This document shows, one piece after another, positions 5,264 to 6,855 of a stretch of 6,855 nucleotides of DNA (within the stretch, counting starts at the first letter, position 1; each line of letters starts with the position of its first letter). Both the position numbers and the translations under genes were made by a program. Source of the stretch: Chloroflexota bacterium (GTDB lineage Bacteria > Chloroflexota > Chloroflexia > JAMDCE01). Location: assembly GCA_023489135.1 (NCBI GenBank), contig JAMDCE010000037.1:1-6855 (forward strand), in the 5' to 3' direction. The notes beneath the pieces were generated by a model. That model was not told the DNA's origin, did no database searches, and saw only the letters and a list, made by a program, of their open reading frames with translations.

Positions 5264-5271
5264 AGGGAGGT
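5264..5271 (+). promoter_or_regulatory. Flagellin ribosome binding site
   Basis: AGGGAGGT, with GGAGG ending 10 nt before the ATG at 5281, is a strong site as expected for a very highly expressed protein. It contains GGA and could be covered by CsrA. Confidence 0.85.
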
Positions 5272-5280
5272 ATTTCCACA

Positions 5281-6492
5281 ATGGGTGTCCGGATCAACAC
5301 TAACATCGAGGCTTTCAACGCGCAGCGCAACCTGGCCATTACGGCCCTGAACTTCGGCAAATCGGTGGAGAAACTATCCAGCGGCCTGCGCATCAACCGC
5401 GCCGCCGACGACGCCGCCGGGCTGAGCATCAGCGAGAAATTGCGGGCCCAGGTCAGAGGCCTGAATCAGGCCTCCCGCAATGCCCAGGACGGTATCTCGA
5501 TGATCCAGACGGCAGAAGGCGCCTTGAACGAAGTGCACTCGATGCTCCAGAGAATGCGAGAGCTGGCGGTGCAGGCGTCCAACGATACCCTCTCCGACAA
5601 CGACCGCACCAACATCAACACCGAGCTCCAGCAACTCAAGACGGAAATCAATGGAATCTCGACCAGGACCAAGTTCAACGGGCAGGGGCTGCTATCCGGC
5701 TCGCTGGTGACGAGCATTGGTGGGGCGACGGCTACCGAACTGGTGGTCAACGACTTCATAACGACCGGCGGTGAATCGGCGACCGCGACGGCGATCGACG
5801 TATCCGGAGCCAAAGCCGGTGACACCTATACCTTCACCGCCAGCGGCACTACCCTTACAATGACGCGCTCCAGCGACAGCATAGCTCAGTCCCTGACGGT
5901 GGCCGCTATCTCAGCGAACAGCACCGAGACCCTGGACTTCAGCCAGCTGGGCATCAAGATAACGCTGTCATCGGGCGCCGGCATGACGGCGGCCAACGTG
6001 GTGGCCGGGCTCACGGCCGCCACGGACGACGTGATCTTGACGGCCGCAGGCTCGGGCAGCGCCAACATACACATCGGCTCGCAGGCCACCGATTACCTGG
6101 CGGTCTCGTTCGACAAGATTGACCTCAACGGCAGCGTTGGGGACACCAACGTGGACGACCTGGCCGATGCGCTGAGCACCTACAACGCGGGGACTTCGAC
6201 CCGAACCGCGGCTACCTCCGAGAGCTTGATCACCGACATCGACAACGCCATCGACTTCGTGAACACCAAGCGCTCCAATCTCGGCGCCAAGCAGAACCGG
6301 CTGGAGCACACCATCGCCAATGTGGGTGTGGCATCGGAGAACCTGTCGGCGGCCGAATCGCGCATCAGGGATGTGGACCTCGCGGCAGAAATGGTCAACT
6401 TCACCAAGAACCAGATACTGCAGCAGGCTGGCACCTCCATCCTGGCGCAGGCCAACCAGGCGCCGCAGTCGATACTGCAGTTGCTCAGGTAG
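5281..6492 (+). CDS. hag: Flagellin, filament subunit
   Basis: This is the complete 403-residue structural subunit of the flagellar filament (fliC in enteric naming). The N-terminal D0/D1 helices run from MGVRINTNIEAFNAQRNL through KLSSGLRINRAADDAAGLSI to TKFNGQGLLSG (about 1-140). The C-terminal D1/D0 runs from about 315 through LGAKQNRLEHTIANV, AAESRIRDVDLAAEMVNFTK and ILQQAGTSILAQANQAPQ to the end. The middle (about 141-310) is a Ser/Thr/Ala/Gly-rich surface domain of beta type with 'DTYTFTASGTTLTMTR' and 'LDFSQLGIKITLSS', offering many sites for possible O-glycosylation. The D1 motif LQRMRELAVQ is intact: R91, L95 and E115 align with the Toll-like receptor 5 contact residues R90, L94 and E114 of Salmonella FliC. 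There is no Cys. Two TAG codons in a row close the gene. FliS, its chaperone, is encoded in the divergent operon. Paralogues elsewhere cannot be excluded. Confidence 0.99.
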   Translation: MGVRINTNIEAFNAQRNLAITALNFGKSVEKLSSGLRINRAADDAAGLSISEKLRAQVRGLNQASRNAQDGISMIQTAEGALNEVHSMLQRMRELAVQASNDTLSDNDRTNINTELQQLKTEINGISTRTKFNGQGLLSGSLVTSIGGATATELVVNDFITTGGESATATAIDVSGAKAGDTYTFTASGTTLTMTRSSDSIAQSLTVAAISANSTETLDFSQLGIKITLSSGAGMTAANVVAGLTAATDDVILTAAGSGSANIHIGSQATDYLAVSFDKIDLNGSVGDTNVDDLADALSTYNAGTSTRTAATSESLITDIDNAIDFVNTKRSNLGAKQNRLEHTIANVGVASENLSAAESRIRDVDLAAEMVNFTKNQILQQAGTSILAQANQAPQSILQLLR

Positions 6493-6504
6493 TAGGGTTC
6501 GATA

Positions 6505-6536
6505 CAGCAGGGGCGATGGGCCGGTCGCGCTTGCTG
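6505..6536 (+). other. Stem-loop just after the flagellin stop
   Basis: CAGCA (6505-6509) pairs with TGCTG (6532-6536), and inside it GCGA (6513-6516) pairs with TCGC (6525-6528). It lies 12 nt after the stop and lacks a T-tract, so it may protect the 3' end of the flagellin message rather than terminate it. The stem has mismatches and its significance is uncertain. Confidence 0.3.
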
Positions 6537-6555
6537 AGTGGTACGATTTTCACAG

Positions 6556-6585
6556 GGGCGGGTTTCACACCCGCCCTTACGTTTT
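6556..6585 (+). terminator. Rho-independent-like terminator of flagellin
   Basis: A perfect 8-bp GC-rich stem, GGGCGGGT (6556-6563) with ACCCGCCC (6569-6576) and loop TTCAC, is followed by TTACGTTTT. An outer arm, CACAG (6551-6555) and CTGTG (6586-6590), extends the symmetry around the tail. The stem is strong but the T-tract is broken by AC. The same GGGCGGGT-type hairpin also resembles dispersed intergenic repeats, so it may be a repeat serving as a terminator. Confidence 0.7.
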
Positions 6586-6623
6586 CTGTGAGCAGGTGAG
6601 GAATTTCCCCCGCCCTTCCCGCG

Positions 6624-6713
6624 CAAGCCAAAGACCTGCGGCTACAGCCGGCACCTGGCCTTTTGCGCCGCGAAGCGGCCCGACATGATGTAGCCGCAGG
6701 TGTTTGTCGCTTG
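6624..6713. repeat. 90-bp palindromic intergenic repeat (REP/MITE-like)
   Basis: ACCTGCGGCTACA (6634-6646) is an exact 13-bp reverse complement of 6689-6701. The symmetry extends imperfectly to CAAGC...CAAA (6624-6633) and TTTG...GCTTG (6703-6713). Inside, GCCGC (6667-6671) and GCGGC (6675-6679) make a tight hairpin. The 'GCCGCAGG' arm resembles palindromes scattered between genes in several environmental phyla. No open frame and no clear target-site duplication were seen. Confidence 0.65.
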
Positions 6714-6744
6714 ATATACATTTGGATTGTCGAGAGTTGGATCT

Positions 6745-6776
6745 GCTCGGACCCCGACCAGGGCGACCAGCCGAGC
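6745..6776. repeat. Small inverted repeat with internal direct repeat upstream of the next gene's promoter
   Basis: GCTCGG (6745-6750) is the reverse complement of CCGAGC (6771-6776). Between them CGACCAG occurs twice (6755-6761 and 6764-6770). It lies about 20 bp before the -35 element of the promoter at 6797-6823, so it could be an operator or simply an insulating hairpin. Nothing was recognised. Confidence 0.3.
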
Positions 6777-6796
6777 CTGTCTCAGAATTAACAGTC

Positions 6797-6823
6797 TTGC
6801 AAGCGGATGTCTGATTGTATAAT
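6797..6823 (+). promoter_or_regulatory. Housekeeping sigma-70/SigA-type promoter for the next gene
   Basis: A perfect -10 TATAAT (6818-6823) is preceded by TTGCAA (6797-6802) at 15 nt, or CTTGCA at 16 nt, as the -35. The -35 is imperfect and its spacing short, so some activation may be needed. It does not resemble the sigma-28 promoters in the window, so the next gene is probably not a late flagellar gene. A start near 6830 gives a leader of about 25 nt. Confidence 0.65.
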
Positions 6824-6842
6824 ATAGGGGCGATATCAGTTT

Positions 6843-6850
6843 GGGAGGTG
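6843..6850 (+). promoter_or_regulatory. Ribosome binding site of a gene starting at the window edge
   Basis: GGGAGGTG lies 5 nt before the last base of the window. A start codon is expected at about 6856-6858, just outside. Together with the promoter at 6797-6823 it marks the beginning of another plus-strand gene whose product cannot be read here. Confidence 0.65.
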
Positions 6851-6855
6851 CTGCA

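Noticed and set aside
4888..5303. Short plus-strand open frames in the flaG-flagellin spacer
   Set aside because: They run through two clear sigma-28 promoters and leader hairpins, and their translations show no domain or proper ribosome binding site.
6180..6626. Minus-strand open frame of 148 codons opposite the flagellin 3' end
   Set aside because: It overlaps the conserved C-terminal flagellin helices and the terminator, and its translation has no family resemblance.

Overview
This window is a late flagellar gene cluster. It probably comes from a monoderm (single-membrane) bacterium of moderately high GC, perhaps Chloroflexota or a GC-rich Firmicute. The gene order flaG-fliD-fliS-fliT next to flagellin matches the Bacillus-type arrangement, and the cluster also carries a sortase, an enzyme typical of single-membrane envelopes. 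No 16S rRNA or other phylogenetic marker is present, so the phylum is an inference.

Layout. Positions 2-163 (+) encode the last 53 residues of what looks like a glycosyltransferase whose body lies before the window. It converges on a five-gene minus-strand operon that is transcribed from about 4956 down to 262. In order of transcription the operon is flaG (4787-4392), fliD (4243-2153), fliS (1990-1559), a fliT/flgN-like chaperone (1530-1105) and a class D/E-like sortase (1077-262). A complete 403-residue flagellin gene (5281-6492, +) is divergent from it. The 493-bp spacer between flaG and flagellin holds two divergent sigma-28 (FliA/SigD) promoters. The flaG-side promoter is an exact match to TAAAGTTT-N11-GCCGATAA. 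The flagellin-side promoter has an exact TAAAGTTT, exact N11 spacing and 6 of 8 bases in the -10 element. Positions 6493-6855 contain no gene. They hold a terminator-like hairpin, a large palindromic intergenic repeat, and then a housekeeping-type promoter and Shine-Dalgarno sequence for a gene that should start at or just after the window edge.

How the genes work together. Flagellin is the filament subunit, FliD caps and folds it at the tip, FliS is its export chaperone, the FliT-like protein is the probable FliD chaperone, and FlaG influences filament length. All should be made late, together, under sigma-28. The flagellin leader carries a hairpin with GGA in its loop and a second GGA inside the Shine-Dalgarno sequence, the arrangement expected for CsrA (CsrA-FliW) translational control.

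The least ordinary points are the sortase as last gene of a flagellar operon, with a lipobox-like LAGC at its N-terminus; an enlarged 696-residue FliD with a beta-rich insert that resembles the flagellin variable domain; an intercistronic 74-bp palindrome next to the fliD ribosome binding site; and the regulatory structures in the divergent spacer. I see no CRISPR array, tRNA, rRNA or intact transposon.
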